Positions 1 to 7,356 of a stretch of 37,537 nucleotides of DNA are shown here, one piece after another. Each line of letters starts with the position of its first letter. The first letter of the stretch is position 1. The notes beneath the pieces are model-generated. The model searched no databases. It was given only the letters and a program-made list of their open reading frames with translations, and had not been told where the DNA came from. The translations under genes were made by a program, and so were the position numbers. Origin of the DNA: Micavibrio sp. UBA7689 (lineage in GTDB: Bacteria > Pseudomonadota > Alphaproteobacteria > Micavibrionales > Micavibrionaceae); the NCBI GenBank assembly GCA_002482805.1, contig DLGR01000031.1:1-37537 (forward strand), given 5' to 3'.

Positions 1-1
1 C

Positions 2-1828
2 TGCGCTATGGCTTGCGGCGACAACATGGTGGTGCATACCGATTCCGAAAAGACCAAAAAGGCGCGCAAAGGCGTCATGGAAATGCTCCTGATTAACCAT
101 CCCCTCGATTGCCCGATATGCGATCAGGGCGGGGAGTGCGATTTGCAGGAGCAGGCCGTGGCCTATGGCTTTGACCGTTCCCGTTACGCCGAAAACAAGC
201 GCGCCGTAAAAGACAAAGAATTGGGTCCTATCGTCAAGACATCCATGAACCGCTGCATCAACTGCACGCGCTGTGTCCGTTTCGGCGAAGAGATCGCAGG
301 GATTGGAACGCTTGGCCAATTGAACCGCGGTGAAGATTCTGAAATCGGTACATTTATTCAGACAGCCGTGAACAGCGAACTGTCCGGCAACCTGATCGAT
401 GTTTGTCCTGTTGGGGCGCTGACGTCCAAGCCATACGCATTCAAGGCCCGTCCATGGGAATTGAAAAAGACTGAAACCATCGATGTTCATGATGCCGTTG
501 GCAGTAACATCCGCGTGGACTCACGGGGGTCAGAAGTGATGCGCGTTCTGCCGCGCCTGCATGAAGGCATCAACGAAGAATGGATCAATGACCGCACGCG
601 CCACGCCGTAGACGGCTTGAAGTTTAAACGTCTCGACCGTCCTTATGTGCGCGAAAACGGCAAGTTGGTCGAAGCGAGCTGGGATGAAGCGTTTGAAGTT
701 GTTGCCGCCAAGCTGAAGAAAGCATCCAAAGACAAGGTCGCCGCGTTTGCAGGTGATTTGGCCGATACGGAATCAATGCTGGCGCTCAAAGATCTGATGC
801 TGGCCAATGGCGTGAACAATCTCGAATGCCGCGTAGACGGCACGAATTACGATGTGCGCGAACGTGCGGGTTATATTTTTAATTCCGGTATCGCCGCCAT
901 CGAACAGGCGGATGCCATTATCCTTGTCGGCACCAACCCGCGTCATGAAGCGTCACTCGTCAACACGCGTATCCGCAAGACGCTGCTTGAAAATCCCAAA
1001 GCGCAAGTTGTTGTCGTGGGCGAAGCGATTGATCTGACCTATCCGTGTTATCATGCGGGCGCTTCGCTTGACGCACTGGAAAAATTTAAAGGAACATTCG
1101 AACGCCCGATGATGATCGTTGGCGCGAACGTCTTTAAAGGTAAAAGCGGTCCCGCCGCTCAGGCCTATGTGCGCCGTGTTGCAGAAGCGCTCGGATGCAT
1201 CAAGCCAGACTGGATCGGTTTCAATGTTCTGCATACTGCGGCAAGCCGCGTTGGTGCGCTAGAAATCGGGTTCCTGCCTTCCAAGCCGTTTAATGCTTCC
1301 GATATGGAAGTCGTTTATTTGCTGAGCGTTGATAATGAAGAGACGCTCTCGCAGATCGGCAAAAACGCGTTTGTTATCTACCAAGGCCACCATGGCGATG
1401 CTGGCGCGAAACGCGCCGATGTTATTCTTCCCGGTGCGGCTTACACGGAAAAACACGGTCTCTATGTGAACACCGAAGGTCGCGTGCAGATGGCAAAAAA
1501 AGCTGTCGATGCGCCGGGCGATGCGAAAGAAGATTGGAAAATCCTGCGCGCTCTTTCCATCCACACTGGTACGCCCCTCAAATATGACGATCTGTTCCAG
1601 CTCCGCGCGCGCCTTACAAAAGAATTCCCGCAATTCGCGGCACTCGACCAGCTGCCCGAAGTGAAATGGGCGGATTTCGGCGTGGAAGGTTCCGTGTCCA
1701 ATGAACAGCTTCAAAACCCGATCAAAGATTTTTATCTGACCAACGTAATCGCCAAGGCTTCGCCGACGATGCAGGAATGCTCGCGGATGTTCACCTATGG
1801 CGATGAAATGATGGAGGCCGCCGAATGA
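2..1828 (+). CDS. nuoG: NADH-quinone oxidoreductase subunit G (5' truncated)
   Basis: This is the iron-sulfur electron-transfer subunit of the peripheral arm of respiratory complex I. The reading frame is open to the left edge (first full codon at position 2), so the N-terminal part of the [2Fe-2S] domain is missing. Visible are the end of that domain (CAMACGDNM), the His/Cys 4Fe-4S motif HPLDCPICDQGGEC, a CINCTRC motif followed by CPVGAL, and then a long molybdopterin-oxidoreductase-like domain with no cofactor role expected. About 608 residues are present; the family is usually near 690 in Alphaproteobacteria, so roughly 80 residues lie outside the window. The stop overlaps the next start as ATGA. 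nuoA-F would be expected just upstream. The identification is certain. Confidence 0.97.
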   Translation, partial: CAMACGDNMVVHTDSEKTKKARKGVMEMLLINHPLDCPICDQGGECDLQEQAVAYGFDRSRYAENKRAVKDKELGPIVKTSMNRCINCTRCVRFGEEIAGIGTLGQLNRGEDSEIGTFIQTAVNSELSGNLIDVCPVGALTSKPYAFKARPWELKKTETIDVHDAVGSNIRVDSRGSEVMRVLPRLHEGINEEWINDRTRHAVDGLKFKRLDRPYVRENGKLVEASWDEAFEVVAAKLKKASKDKVAAFAGDLADTESMLALKDLMLANGVNNLECRVDGTNYDVRERAGYIFNSGIAAIEQADAIILVGTNPRHEASLVNTRIRKTLLENPKAQVVVVGEAIDLTYPCYHAGASLDALEKFKGTFERPMMIVGANVFKGKSGPAAQAYVRRVAEALGCIKPDWIGFNVLHTAASRVGALEIGFLPSKPFNASDMEVVYLLSVDNEETLSQIGKNAFVIYQGHHGDAGAKRADVILPGAAYTEKHGLYVNTEGRVQMAKKAVDAPGDAKEDWKILRALSIHTGTPLKYDDLFQLRARLTKEFPQFAALDQLPEVKWADFGVEGSVSNEQLQNPIKDFYLTNVIAKASPTMQECSRMFTYGDEMMEAAE

Positions 1829-2235
1829 AAGACAAACGCAGTACGCTCGAAAAGGTACAGGAATTCCATGAAACCTATGGCCTTCCTGTTCATAACGAAA
1901 CCAACCTGACCTGTGCGCAGACGAAGGCGCTTCGTATCAATTTGCTTCAGGAAGAGCTGGATGAATTAAAAGAGGCTCTGGCCAATGACGATCCGCAGGA
2001 AACACTCGATGCGCTGATCGATCTACAATATGTGCTCGACGGCGCATTTTTGTCGTTCGGCTTACAGGCCGTTAAGGACCTCGCGTTCGATGAGGTGCAC
2101 CGCTCCAACATGTCCAAACTGGGCGCAGACGGCAAACCGATCCGCCGCCCTGAAGACGGCAAGGTCATGAAAGGCCCGAATTATTTCGCGCCTGATCTTG
2201 GCAAGTTTATCAAGAAAGACAAAGACGCCGCATAA
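1825..2235 (+). CDS. MazG-like all-alpha NTP pyrophosphohydrolase
   Basis: This 136-residue protein resembles the all-alpha NTP pyrophosphatase superfamily (MazG, phosphoribosyl-ATP pyrophosphohydrolase, DR2231-like). Its metal-binding pattern ExxE...ExxD is visible as E44-x-x-E47 and E59-x-x-D62, inside helices reading EELDELKEA and ETLDALIDL. The C-terminal stretch EVHRSNMSKLGADGKPI, with a following KGPNYF, is typical of the phosphoribosyl-ATP pyrophosphohydrolase-like subgroup. These enzymes hydrolyse nucleoside triphosphates to monophosphate and pyrophosphate, often to remove non-canonical nucleotides; the substrate here is unknown. The gene overlaps the nuoG stop by 4 nt (ATGA) and its own stop touches the nuoH start, so it is translated as part of the nuo operon although it has no known role in complex I. 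The fold call is firm; the specific function is not. Confidence 0.82.
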   Translation: MKDKRSTLEKVQEFHETYGLPVHNETNLTCAQTKALRINLLQEELDELKEALANDDPQETLDALIDLQYVLDGAFLSFGLQAVKDLAFDEVHRSNMSKLGADGKPIRRPEDGKVMKGPNYFAPDLGKFIKKDKDAA

Positions 2236-3257
2236 TGACGCCCGAGTTCATGGATACATATTTCTGGCCGTTGCTCTTTATATTGGGGCATATCGGCGCG
2301 ATCATCGGCTGTATCCTGCTGGTGATGGCATACTACACTTATGCCGAGCGGAAAGTGCTTGGCGCGATGCAGCGCCGCCAAGGCCCGATGACGGTGGGAC
2401 CGTTCGGTTTGCTCCAGCCGATTGCGGACGGTATTAAGCTGCTTTCCAAAGAAACGATCATTCCATCGCAAGCCAGCAAGGTTGTGTTCCTGATCGCGCC
2501 AATGCTGACTTTTGCGCTCGCGCTTGTGGCGTGGGCAGTAATTCCGATCGATGCGGGACTTGCGCTTGCCGATATCAATGTCGGAATTTTGTATTTGTTC
2601 GCAATTTCATCGATGGGTGTGTACGGCATCATCATGGCGGGATGGGCGTCGAATTCCAAATATGCCTTCCTCGGCAGTATGCGTTCCGCTTCGCAGATGG
2701 TGTCTTACGAAGTTTCGATGGGTCTTGTTATCGTCACGGTTTTGCTCTGTGTAGGTTCGTTGAATTTGTCCGATATCATCACCGCCTATCGCCCTTGGTG
2801 GATGCAGGTTCTGCTTCTGCCCATGCTGTTCGTGTTTTTGATTTCCATTCTGGCGGAATGCAACCGCGCGCCGTTCGATTTGCCCGAAGGTGAATCCGAA
2901 ATCACGGGTGGATTCATGGTGGAATATTCGGCCATGACGTTTGCGCTATTCTTCCTTGGCGAATACACCAACATGATTTTGATGTCCGCCATGACAACTG
3001 TGTTGTTCCTCGGCGGATGGTTGCCGCCTTTTAATATCGAAGCACTCGATTTCGTGCCGGGGTTCATGTGGTTCGTTTTGAAAACCTTCGGCGTCATGTT
3101 CTTCTTCTTGTGGGCGCGCGCGACGTTCCCGCGTTACCGCTATGACCAATTAATGCGTCTGGGCTGGAAAATCTTCCTGCCGTTCACGCTGATCTGGGTT
3201 CTGGTGGTTTCGGGAACACTTATATATATGGATGCTTTGCCGGGGCAGTTGGAATGA
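2235..3257 (+). CDS. nuoH: NADH-quinone oxidoreductase subunit H
   Basis: This is the membrane subunit of complex I that joins the peripheral and membrane arms and forms part of the quinone chamber. It has 340 residues and about eight hydrophobic segments. Family hallmarks are AERKVLGAMQRRQGP near residue 40, the cytoplasmic loop AECNRAPFDLPEGESEITGG, and the C-terminal FLWARATFPRYRYDQLMRLGWK. Length is normal. The ATG starts at the last base of the preceding TAA stop (TAATG), and the stop overlaps nuoI as ATGA, so expression is coupled on both sides. The identification is certain. Confidence 0.98.
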   Translation: MTPEFMDTYFWPLLFILGHIGAIIGCILLVMAYYTYAERKVLGAMQRRQGPMTVGPFGLLQPIADGIKLLSKETIIPSQASKVVFLIAPMLTFALALVAWAVIPIDAGLALADINVGILYLFAISSMGVYGIIMAGWASNSKYAFLGSMRSASQMVSYEVSMGLVIVTVLLCVGSLNLSDIITAYRPWWMQVLLLPMLFVFLISILAECNRAPFDLPEGESEITGGFMVEYSAMTFALFFLGEYTNMILMSAMTTVLFLGGWLPPFNIEALDFVPGFMWFVLKTFGVMFFFLWARATFPRYRYDQLMRLGWKIFLPFTLIWVLVVSGTLIYMDALPGQLE

Positions 3258-3739
3258 TCAAGAATTTTTTAAATTCCTTTCTTTTGATCGAGATCGTCAA
3301 AGGCATGGCGCTCACGCTTAAATATATGTTCTTCATGCCGCGTGTGACGATCAATTACCCTTACGAGAAGGGACCGTTGTCTCCGCGTTTCCGCGGTGAA
3401 CATGCATTGCGCCGTTATCCGAACGGGGAAGAACGTTGTATCGCGTGCAAATTGTGCGAGGCGATTTGTCCAGCGCTTGCGATTACGATTGAAGCCGAAC
3501 CGCGTGAAGACGGTTCCCGCCGCACAACGCGTTACGACATCGACATGACGAAATGCATTTATTGTGGTTTGTGCCAAGAGGCATGCCCTGTGGATGCCAT
3601 TGTCGAGGGTCCGAATTTCGAATTCGCCACCGAAACGCGCGAAGAGCTTTATTATAATAAAGAGAAGCTGCTCGAAAATGGCGACCGTTGGGAAGCGCAG
3701 ATCGCGGCCAACCTCGCCAAAGAAGCGGCATACCGCTAA
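3254..3739 (+). CDS. nuoI: NADH-quinone oxidoreductase subunit I
   Basis: This is the 8Fe ferredoxin-like subunit that carries clusters N6a and N6b and passes electrons toward N2 and quinone. It has 161 residues. Two CxxCxxCxxxCP motifs are present, at C62/65/68/72 and C101/104/107/111, as expected for two [4Fe-4S] clusters. The N-terminal helix and the KGPLSPRFRGEHALRRYPNGEE segment fit alphaproteobacterial NuoI. Its start overlaps the nuoH stop by 4 nt. In most Alphaproteobacteria nuoJ follows; here a pseudouridine synthase gene follows with zero intergenic bases and nuoJ lies 2.7 kb downstream. Confidence 0.98.
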   Translation: MIKNFLNSFLLIEIVKGMALTLKYMFFMPRVTINYPYEKGPLSPRFRGEHALRRYPNGEERCIACKLCEAICPALAITIEAEPREDGSRRTTRYDIDMTKCIYCGLCQEACPVDAIVEGPNFEFATETREELYYNKEKLLENGDRWEAQIAANLAKEAAYR

Positions 3740-4489
3740 GTGGCCGGCAAGAAACTCCGCCTTGAAAGACTTCTCGCCAATCTCGGTTACGGTTCCCGCA
3801 AAGAGGTTTCGAAAGCCATCAAGCAGGGCGCATTTAAAATAGGCGATAAAACCTACACAGATGCGGCGGAGCAATTCGAGCCATCGGAATTAAATCGCGC
3901 CACGTTCGATGATGAACCGCTCGATCCCGTTTCTCCCTTGACCGTTCTTTTACACAAGCCTGCGGGTTTTACATGTTCTAGCGATGAGCAGGGTTTGCTG
4001 GTGTACGATCTTTTGCCGCCGCGGTGGAAGCAGCGCGATCCGTTACTGTCTACCGCAGGAAGGCTTGATAAAGATTCTACGGGATTGGTATTGATGACGG
4101 ATGACGGGCATTTGTTGCACCGGATTATTTCCCCAAAAATCAATGTTGAAAAGCGATACAAGGTTACTCTGGCCAACACGTTAAAGGGTGACGAGGCGGC
4201 GCAGTTTTCCACGGGTGAATTCCTACTCAAGAATGACAACAAACCCCTAAAGCCCGCAACATGGATTCCCGATGGCCCAAAAAGCGGCACCATGATTTTA
4301 CACGAAGGGCGTTATCACCAGATCCGCCGCATGTTCGGAAGCCTCGGGAACCATGTGGAAACCCTGCATCGTTTCTCTTTGGGCGGACTTGAGCTTCGCA
4401 AGCTTGAGGCGGGGGCGCATCGAATATTGACGGATGCGGATATCGCTTTGATTTTTGCAGCGCAGCCTAAGGAAAGTTTGCAGGGCTGA
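3740..4489 (+). CDS. RsuA-family 16S rRNA pseudouridine synthase
   Basis: This 249-residue protein has an N-terminal S4 RNA-binding domain (about residues 4-50, KLRLERLLANLGYGSRKEV) and a pseudouridine synthase catalytic domain. The catalytic Asp is D110 in the motif AGRLDKDSTGLVLMT. The C-terminal EGRYHQIRRMFGSLGNHVE motif is closer to RsuA (16S rRNA) than to RluE or RluF as I remember these families; the target uridine is inferred. Translation begins at GTG directly after the nuoI TAA (TAAGTG), so the gene has probably joined the nuoG-nuoI transcript. The next gene is 43 bases downstream. The family is certain; RsuA versus RluB-type specificity is not settled. Confidence 0.9.
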   Translation: MAGKKLRLERLLANLGYGSRKEVSKAIKQGAFKIGDKTYTDAAEQFEPSELNRATFDDEPLDPVSPLTVLLHKPAGFTCSSDEQGLLVYDLLPPRWKQRDPLLSTAGRLDKDSTGLVLMTDDGHLLHRIISPKINVEKRYKVTLANTLKGDEAAQFSTGEFLLKNDNKPLKPATWIPDGPKSGTMILHEGRYHQIRRMFGSLGNHVETLHRFSLGGLELRKLEAGAHRILTDADIALIFAAQPKESLQG

Positions 4490-4532
4490 AATTGCCATGG
4501 TAGAGACCAGTTAATAACAAAAAGGGTGTGCC

Positions 4533-4874
4533 ATGACGATTAATTATAAACTTGAAATTCCATCCATCGAAGACAAGCTGGTGCTACGCGGAACGTTTGC
4601 GAAGCTTCAGCGCAGTCCCACCGGTGTTCCTGCCGTAGACGTGGATGCGATCCAAATTACCGATGCCAAAGGCAAAGTGATCCACGAATTGCCGACGGAG
4701 AGATTGGGTCTGGATCATAAACACTATATCGACCTTATGAAGCCTTTCAGCAGAAAGGCCGATAACGGCATTAAATTTGAATTGGCGCGCGTGGATACGG
4801 ATGTGCAGGACGGCAAGCCTTTAAGTTCTTACAAGATCGGGCGTGTGATCGGGCCCATTCTTACAAGACAATAA
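4533..4874 (+). CDS. Small conserved-looking hypothetical protein (hyp1)
   Basis: I do not recognise a family for this 113-residue protein. It has no signal peptide or membrane segment and appears to be a cytosolic, mostly beta protein. A purine-rich ribosome site (AAAGGG) lies about 6 bases before the ATG, and a strong terminator follows right after the stop, both supporting a real gene. Residues 13-60 align without gaps to residues 9-56 of the small protein encoded at 5286-5645, with about a quarter identical positions (shared K-L, G, P-x-G, T, G, H, R-x-G-L), so the two may be diverged paralogs. It lies in the island that separates nuoI from nuoJ. Confidence 0.72.
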   Translation: MTINYKLEIPSIEDKLVLRGTFAKLQRSPTGVPAVDVDAIQITDAKGKVIHELPTERLGLDHKHYIDLMKPFSRKADNGIKFELARVDTDVQDGKPLSSYKIGRVIGPILTRQ

Positions 4875-4875
4875 A

Positions 4876-4902
4876 AAAATCCCCGCAATGTGCGGGGATT
4901 TT
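4876..4902. terminator. Bidirectional rho-independent terminator
   Basis: A 12-bp perfect stem (AAAATCCCCGCA / TGCGGGGATTTT) with a 3-base loop lies between the hyp1 stop and the end of the minus-strand DUF378 gene. The A run on the left and T run on the right give a U tail on either strand, so it can end transcripts from both convergent genes. The stem is nearly identical to the terminator at 5647-5673. Confidence 0.88.
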
Positions 4903-4918
4903 CTTGTTCGTAAAAAGT

Positions 4919-5128
4919 TTAGCCGCAACAGCTGCCTTTTTTCGTGATCATGCAGAACAGTGCGTAGACCCCTGATAGACCGACCAGTATGTAGATGATT
5001 TTTGCGAGGATCGGTATGCTACCGAAAATAGTGGCGACAAGATCGAGATTCAAAAGCCCTACGAGGCCCCAGTTGATGGCACCTATGACCATTAATATGT
5101 ATGCGACTTTACCTATGATGGGCGGCAT
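4919..5128 (-). CDS. DUF378 family small membrane protein
   Basis: This 69-residue protein matches the DUF378 (YuzA-like) family: the motif GAINWGLVGLLNLDLVATIFG is followed by a second helix IIYILVGLSGVYALF. Two transmembrane helices are predicted (about residues 5-27 and 41-61), with a short C-terminal tail KKGSCCG containing a Cys pair. The function of the family is unknown. A strong ribosome site AAAGGAGAG lies 6 bases before the ATG on the minus strand. It is transcribed toward hyp1 and away from hyp2, and shares the terminator at 4876-4902. In the same island, it is one of two genes inverted relative to the nuo operon. Confidence 0.87.
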   Translation of the reverse strand: MPPIIGKVAYILMVIGAINWGLVGLLNLDLVATIFGSIPILAKIIYILVGLSGVYALFCMITKKGSCCG

Positions 5129-5285
5129 CTTATCTCTCCTTTAAGTTAATAAGAATTTCCTTATAAAAAGAGTAAGCGATTCTGGCGTAGCGGTAACGTT
5201 GCGGTGCACGCTGTAAGGGGCAGCCTCAAATTTGCATCGCGGCAAAGCATTATGGTATTTGTGATCCTTGGGTAAGAGGTGAGAA

Positions 5286-5645
5286 ATGGCTATATTTTGT
5301 GAATCTTCAGACGAAAAGTTAACCGTTACGGGGTTGCCCATCGGGTTGATAAAGGCACCGGACGGAAGCGGCGAACTGGTTTTGAACTTTATGACGGTTA
5401 CGACCGATGCAGGCAGGCCACTACATTATGATCACGAGGGGAGGATCGGGCTTTCCAAAGAGATGTGTGAAAAAGTGGGTGCGCTACCTTACGATCCCAG
5501 ATCGCAACTGTCTCTTGCAATCGAAAAGGCAACTCTGCCGCAAGAACACAGGGATTTAACCGATGTGACGATGGGCGACAACGTCAATTTTTACGAGGTC
5601 AAAAGCGTCGCATCGAAACCGGATCCTTTAGCCGGAATGCGATAA
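5286..5645 (+). CDS. Small hypothetical protein (hyp2), possible paralog of hyp1
   Basis: I do not recognise a family for this 119-residue protein. There is no signal peptide or membrane helix. A ribosome site (GAGGTGAG) lies 2-3 bases before the ATG and a strong terminator starts immediately after the stop. Residues 9-56 align without gaps to residues 13-60 of the protein encoded at 4533-4874; the common pattern is (D/E)(D/E)KL, a G, P-x-G, then T...G+...H and R(L/I)GL. The region upstream (5129-5285) is shared with the divergent DUF378 gene and must contain promoters for both, though no clear -35/-10 pair stands out. Confidence 0.7.
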   Translation: MAIFCESSDEKLTVTGLPIGLIKAPDGSGELVLNFMTVTTDAGRPLHYDHEGRIGLSKEMCEKVGALPYDPRSQLSLAIEKATLPQEHRDLTDVTMGDNVNFYEVKSVASKPDPLAGMR

Positions 5646-5646
5646 A

Positions 5647-5673
5647 AAAATCCCCGCACGTGGCGGGGATTTT
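5647..5673. terminator. Bidirectional rho-independent terminator
   Basis: An 11-bp perfect stem (AAAATCCCCGC / GCGGGGATTTT) with a 5-base loop sits between the convergent ends of hyp2 (+) and the pagL-like gene (-). A and T runs on its flanks let it work on both strands. The stem core ATCCCCGC / GCGGGGAT recurs at 4876-4902 and 25473-25501. Confidence 0.88.
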
Positions 5674-5692
5674 AATTTGTATCCTTTAAATC

Positions 5693-6208
5693 CTAAAACA
5701 GGCTGCCGACCGGCATGTGGTAGTAGACGTTCAGAATTTCAGTGCCCGGATTGTCATCGCCGAGATCAGCATTTGAAATGTGACCAAATGCCACGCCCAA
5801 ACGGTGCGTGTTATCGAATTCATATCCTGCTTCGAGTTGGGAGCGGAATTCGATAGGGTGATCTAGATCCTTGTCGCTGCCGCCTTGGGCATAAAGACCG
5901 ACGCCGAAAGAGGGTGTGATGTAGATGTTTTGGGCGGGTTTAAAGTCTGCCAATACGCCGACGCCGCCCCAGATGGAGCCATCCGTCGTGGCTTCAAGAC
6001 CGCCCCAAGGCTTTATTTTCCAAAATAATGCATCGCCATGACGGTATTCGACGCGCAAATCCGTCGCCATGTCATCATCCTGAGTAACGTCCCAAACACC
6101 TACGCCGAGCGAGAGATAGGAAGATTCTGCAGATTCATCCTGCGCTAAAGCAGGTGCGGCGGTGAAGGCAAAACCGCAGATTGCGGCGGAAAGTATGAGT
6201 TTTTTCAC
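5693..6208 (-). CDS. pagL: PagL-like lipid A 3-O-deacylase (acyloxyacyl hydrolase family)
   Basis: This 171-residue protein has a signal peptide (MKKLILSAAICGFAFTAAPA, cleavage likely after ALA-Q) and a beta-barrel-like mature region. It fits the PagL family: FGHISNADLGDDNPGTE holds H143, S145 and E157, the same spacing (0, +2, +14) as the His126-Ser128-Glu140 catalytic triad of Pseudomonas PagL. PagL removes the 3-O-linked acyl chain of lipid A in the outer membrane and reduces its immunostimulatory activity. The start codon is GTG, preceded by AAGGGG 8 bases upstream. The last residue is Phe (GSLF), as in many outer-membrane barrels. It is divergent from nuoJ. The family call is strong; activity is inferred. 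Confidence 0.88.
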   Translation of the reverse strand: MKKLILSAAICGFAFTAAPALAQDESAESSYLSLGVGVWDVTQDDDMATDLRVEYRHGDALFWKIKPWGGLEATTDGSIWGGVGVLADFKPAQNIYITPSFGVGLYAQGGSDKDLDHPIEFRSQLEAGYEFDNTHRLGVAFGHISNADLGDDNPGTEILNVYYHMPVGSLF

Positions 6209-6247
6209 TATGTAGACCCCTTAATGTCCAAAAAATATCTGAGGCAA

Positions 6248-6269
6248 TTTTCCCCGAACGCGGGGAAAA
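6248..6269. other. Perfect hairpin in the pagL-nuoJ intergenic region
   Basis: TTTTCCCCG and CGGGGAAAA form a perfect 9-bp inverted repeat around a 4-base loop, about 40 bases upstream of the pagL GTG. Neither strand has a clear U tail after the stem, so it is not a standard terminator. It would lie in the pagL leader if transcription starts further upstream, or could be a DNA operator. Confidence 0.5.
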
Positions 6270-6302
6270 AGCAAGGGGGCGAAAATAAAGCGTTGCGCCC
6301 TA

Positions 6303-6334
6303 TGGCAAAGTTGCCACAGGCTGGAGCGGCAACT
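6303..6334 (+). promoter_or_regulatory. Overlapping alternative hairpins in the nuoJ leader
   Basis: TGGCA (6303-6307) can pair with TGCCA (6312-6316), while AGTTGCC (6309-6315) can instead pair with GGCAACT (6328-6334). The two pairings share bases and exclude each other. The segment is 107-138 bases before the nuoJ ATG, in the only region that can hold a promoter for the separated nuoJ-N block. A good -10-like hexamer TAGAAT lies at 6338-6343, but no matching -35 is seen at normal spacing. If that hexamer were used, the hairpins would be upstream of the transcript and act only as DNA repeats. Confidence 0.35.
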
Positions 6335-6440
6335 CCTTAGAATTCCTGACATTCATGGGGGTTTTTTTCCATTCCTGCCTTGCGCGGGAAGGGCATTGAG
6401 ATTAGAAAAGGCTGTTACAAAAACGCCAAGTGATTCAACG

Positions 6441-7043
6441 ATGTTACAGCCTTTAGCCTTTTACCTTTTCAGCCTCGTTACGCTGCTCAGCGCGACGTTC
6501 GTCATCACGGCGAAAAACCCCGTTCACTCGGTTCTTTTCCTTATTCTGGCATTTTTTAACGCAGCGGGTTTGTTCGTTCTCCTCGGCGCCGAGTTTGTCG
6601 CCATGATTTTGGTTATCGTTTATGTCGGCGCGGTGGCGGTTTTGTTCCTTTTCGTCGTCATGATGCTCGACACGGGTTTTGCGGAATTGCGCAAAGGCGC
6701 ACTTCAATATGTTCCTATCGGTCTTGTCATCGGCGGCGTGCTTCTGGCGGAGCTCATCTTTATTTATAGTGCGTGGGAATTCGCGCCTTCAATAACGAAC
6801 AATATCGCGAGCCCCGTTACGGCAGAGAGCAACACAGTATCACTTGGCCTTCTTCTCTATACAGATTACGTGTACGCGTTCCAGATCGCGGGACTTATTC
6901 TCCTGGTCGCCATGATCGGTGCCATCGTTTTGACGCACCGCCAGAGATCCGGCGTGCGCCGCCAGAAAATCAAAGAACAAAATACGCGCAAACGCGACGA
7001 TGCGATGGAAGTCGTCAAAGTTACGACAGGTAAAGGTGTGTAA
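6441..7043 (+). CDS. nuoJ: NADH-quinone oxidoreductase subunit J
   Basis: This is a small membrane subunit of complex I next to NuoH and NuoK; its third helix takes part in the conformational coupling of quinone reduction to proton pumping. The ATG at 6441 gives 200 residues beginning MLQPLAFYLFS, which matches the usual start of alphaproteobacterial NuoJ; a TTG at 6396 would add 15 polar residues and is unlikely. The conserved AKNPVHSVLFLILAFFNAAG and YVGAVAVLFLFVVMMLD are present, and about five helices are visible. The ribosome site is weak. It is the first gene of the second nuo block, followed directly by nuoK. Confidence 0.96.
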   Translation: MLQPLAFYLFSLVTLLSATFVITAKNPVHSVLFLILAFFNAAGLFVLLGAEFVAMILVIVYVGAVAVLFLFVVMMLDTGFAELRKGALQYVPIGLVIGGVLLAELIFIYSAWEFAPSITNNIASPVTAESNTVSLGLLLYTDYVYAFQIAGLILLVAMIGAIVLTHRQRSGVRRQKIKEQNTRKRDDAMEVVKVTTGKGV

Positions 7044-7352
7044 ATGGAAATCGGTCTGGAACATTACCTTACGCTCGCTGCCATCCTCTTCACCATGGGG
7101 ATCTTCGGCATATTTTTAAACCGCAAGAATGTGATAATTATTCTGATGTGCATCGAATTGATGTTGCTTGCCGTCAATATTAACTTTGTGGCGTTTTCAT
7201 CGTTCCTCGGAGATCTGACGGGGCAAGTGTTCACCATGTTCATTCTCACTGTCGCCGCTGCAGAAGCTGCCATCGGCCTTGCCATTCTTGTCATCTTCTT
7301 CCGCAACAAAGGCTCTATCGCCGTGGAAGATATTTCGAGCATGAGAGGGTAA
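7044..7352 (+). CDS. nuoK: NADH-quinone oxidoreductase subunit K
   Basis: This MrpC-like membrane subunit of complex I is 102 residues long with three transmembrane helices. The helix-2 Glu (CIELMLLAVN) and the helix-3 Glu (TVAAAEAAIGLAI) that are essential for proton transfer in the family are both present. The start follows the nuoJ stop with no gap (TAAATG), and nuoL begins 4 bases after the stop. Length and sequence are ordinary. Confidence 0.98.
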   Translation: MEIGLEHYLTLAAILFTMGIFGIFLNRKNVIIILMCIELMLLAVNINFVAFSSFLGDLTGQVFTMFILTVAAAEAAIGLAILVIFFRNKGSIAVEDISSMRG

Positions 7353-7356
7353 ACGC

